Below the pieces are notes generated by a model. The model was not told where the DNA came from, did not search any database, and saw only the letters and a list, made by a program, of their open reading frames with translations. Made by a program: the position numbers and the translations under genes. Shown here piece by piece: positions 62,498-64,000 of a DNA stretch of 64,000 nt (position 1 is its first letter; each line of letters opens with the position of its first letter). The stretch is from Protonemura montana (lineage: Eukaryota > Arthropoda > Insecta > Plecoptera > Nemouridae). The stretch spans positions 19,720,418 to 19,784,417 of the forward strand of contig OX387605.1 of NCBI GenBank assembly GCA_947568835.1. The letters run 5' to 3'.

Positions 62498-64000
62498 TCT
62501 GTGCACAAATATTTCTCCTCAATTTATCTACGAAAATAAGATGTGCTGCAAATTGAAATTCAATGCTTGTTGCGCTTTATAAATTGTAACCAAGCATGTG
62601 GATATGTGGATCATCTGCTGTGAATGTTTTCAATTTGATATTTTGTTTGTTGATGTGGTTGCTATGGTTACCAGCATGCTGCCAGGTGCAATTTGCCATG
62701 CATCGTTGGTCATACAAGGAGAGACTCATATCATTTGAATATGCACTCCCACAGTTATGTAGAAAATATTTTTCTGTTGTACATTTTTGTTGCATAGGTT
62801 TTTATCCCAATATGTCTAAACTAGGGCTTCAGGAACGCTATGTGCCTTGTGATGTGCCTTGAAGATGAGCGTAGTGATATTTTAGGATGATAAAATGTGA
62901 AGTCAATCTAGGTAATTTATTTAAGTATTTTATTATTATCAACACTATAACCGTCTCAAAAATTGATGCCCAAACGGGGACTCTAACCTCGATCTCCACC
63001 TATCGCCTATCCACCTATCCACCTACCGATCGAGGTTCGAGTCCCTGTTTGGGCATCAATTTTTGAGACGGTTATAGTGTTGATAATAATAAAATACCCC
63101 GCGCATTGCAAGCGTTTGCAATTTAAACAAGATTTCATCCTAATAATTTATTTTGATGTTTTCAGTTCTTAACATTTTTGATTAAATTCAAATTGTAAAA
63201 ATTTTTCCTTGGAAACTATATTTGCAAATTTCAACCTAACAATGTGTGGGTTTTATACGCATTTCGGAGTTCTGAACATTTTCGTAAATTTTGAATTGCC
63301 ACAGCTATTTCACAAATTTTTCTGAAACATGCAGGGGGTCTAAGGTGAGAACACAAAAACGTGCTCTGTAAATTTGGTTCAAATCAGAGCAGGTGTTTGA
63401 CCGCTAGCACAGACAAACGCGTCTGTTTGTCGAGACAAAGAAAAAAAATCCTTCGGTATGTGAAATTGAAGATCTTGCTCTGCTCATCAATGAATATGTT
63501 TGTAGTTGGAAATCAACCCTGTGTGAAATTGCATTCCTTAATCTTTCAGCTACTGCATCAGCCACTGAGAGATTAGAAGTTCTTTAACTTAAATTGTTTT
63601 ATAGCAGCTTATCGATTGTGATTACTGATTATCAAGCTAGAATATATGTGTACAGATTTTTTATCGTGATCAGCTTTTACATCCCAACTAGGATTTGCCT
63701 TAACATAGAAAAAAAATAATTGATCAGTAACCTACTAGGTAACTAGACCTGCTAGCCTCTTAGGCACTACATTCTAATTTATCCTCCATTTTTATTTGCT
63801 TTTGTCGAGTTGATTCATGCAAAAGTAAATCGCCCAAAAGGCCTACCAACAACAAGGAGAGTGGAAGACAAAAGCTATTCAGTCCAATTTGAGCCTGCAA
63901 TTGCAGGAACCAAGACTGAAGAGTGAACTAACACCTATATGAATTGTTTCAGACTATCTACCTCATGGACAATGATTTTTGCGCCAAATGCAAAATAGCT
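62498..64000. other. Intergenic DNA to the window end
   Basis: Apart from the SINE palindrome at 62925-63097 no gene is supported. A 40-codon open stretch at about 63792-63920 lacks recognisable features. Confidence 0.5.
62925..63097. repeat. Near-perfect palindrome of two head-to-head tRNA-derived SINE ends
   Basis: Arms 62925-62994 and 63028-63097 (70 bp each) are reverse complements with two mismatches. The 33-nt spacer is made of CCACCTATC-like units. The right arm, read on plus, contains a pol III B-box (GGTTCGAGTCC) and continues CCTGTTTGGGCA, like the 3' end of eukaryotic tRNA-Lys. After it comes a tail TCAATTTTTGAGACGGTTAT and an ATAATAATAAAATA end. Each arm is therefore the 3' part of a tRNA-derived SINE, duplicated in inverted orientation. 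A related tail fragment is at 42536-42564. Confidence 0.8.

Noticed and set aside
63792-63920. 40-codon open stretch (…AKVNRPKGLPTTRRVEDKSY…)
   Set aside because: No recognised family, no clear acceptor or start; within chance expectation near the window edge.
1-64000. Prokaryotic-style systems (CRISPR, toxin-antitoxin, phage, operons)
   Set aside because: No spaced repeats, ribosome binding sites or compact gene arrays; the window is a eukaryotic chromosome.

Overview
The window is AT-rich animal nuclear DNA with intron-bearing genes, GT-AG splice junctions, AATAAA-type polyadenylation signals, microsatellites and small DNA transposons. The fork head (FoxA) protein starts with QKLYAD and ends in ATSL, very like Drosophila fork head. 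Together with the intronless coding region this points to an arthropod, probably an insect or close relative; the species is not identified. No bacterial, viral, CRISPR or operon-like system was found.

Layout. Positions 1-26.5 kb are a gene-poor desert on the 3' side of fork head. It holds simple repeats, short GC-rich islands and two tRNA-like relics, but no gene I can support. Fork head itself is a single 463-residue exon on the minus strand (26542-27933), followed upstream by a CpG-rich promoter region to about 29.15 kb. From 29 to 35 kb there are no genes, but there is a non-autonomous hAT transposon with an intact 8-bp target duplication (33686-34763).

From 35 to 62.5 kb lies a cluster of housekeeping genes: GNPAT (minus, 35222-50421, at least 14 exons, C-terminal peroxisomal signal AKL); an NFATC2IP/Rad60-like double SUMO-like-domain protein (plus, 51106-55710, six exons), divergent from GNPAT; CNBP with five CCHC zinc knuckles (minus, 56968-58204, two exons); a small cysteine-rich protein of unknown function (plus, from 59196); and the ciliary transition-zone protein TMEM138 (minus, 61677-62497 plus a tentative last exon). 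A TTAA-flanked MITE sits in a GNPAT intron, and a 173-bp near-perfect palindrome made of two head-to-head tRNA-derived SINE ends lies at 62925-63097.

The genes do not form one pathway: a developmental transcription factor with large non-coding flanks sits next to compact, unrelated housekeeping genes (ether-lipid synthesis, SUMO biology, RNA binding, cilium). I found no clearly new biological system. The best leads are the SINE palindrome, the two intact MITEs and the small cysteine-rich gene.
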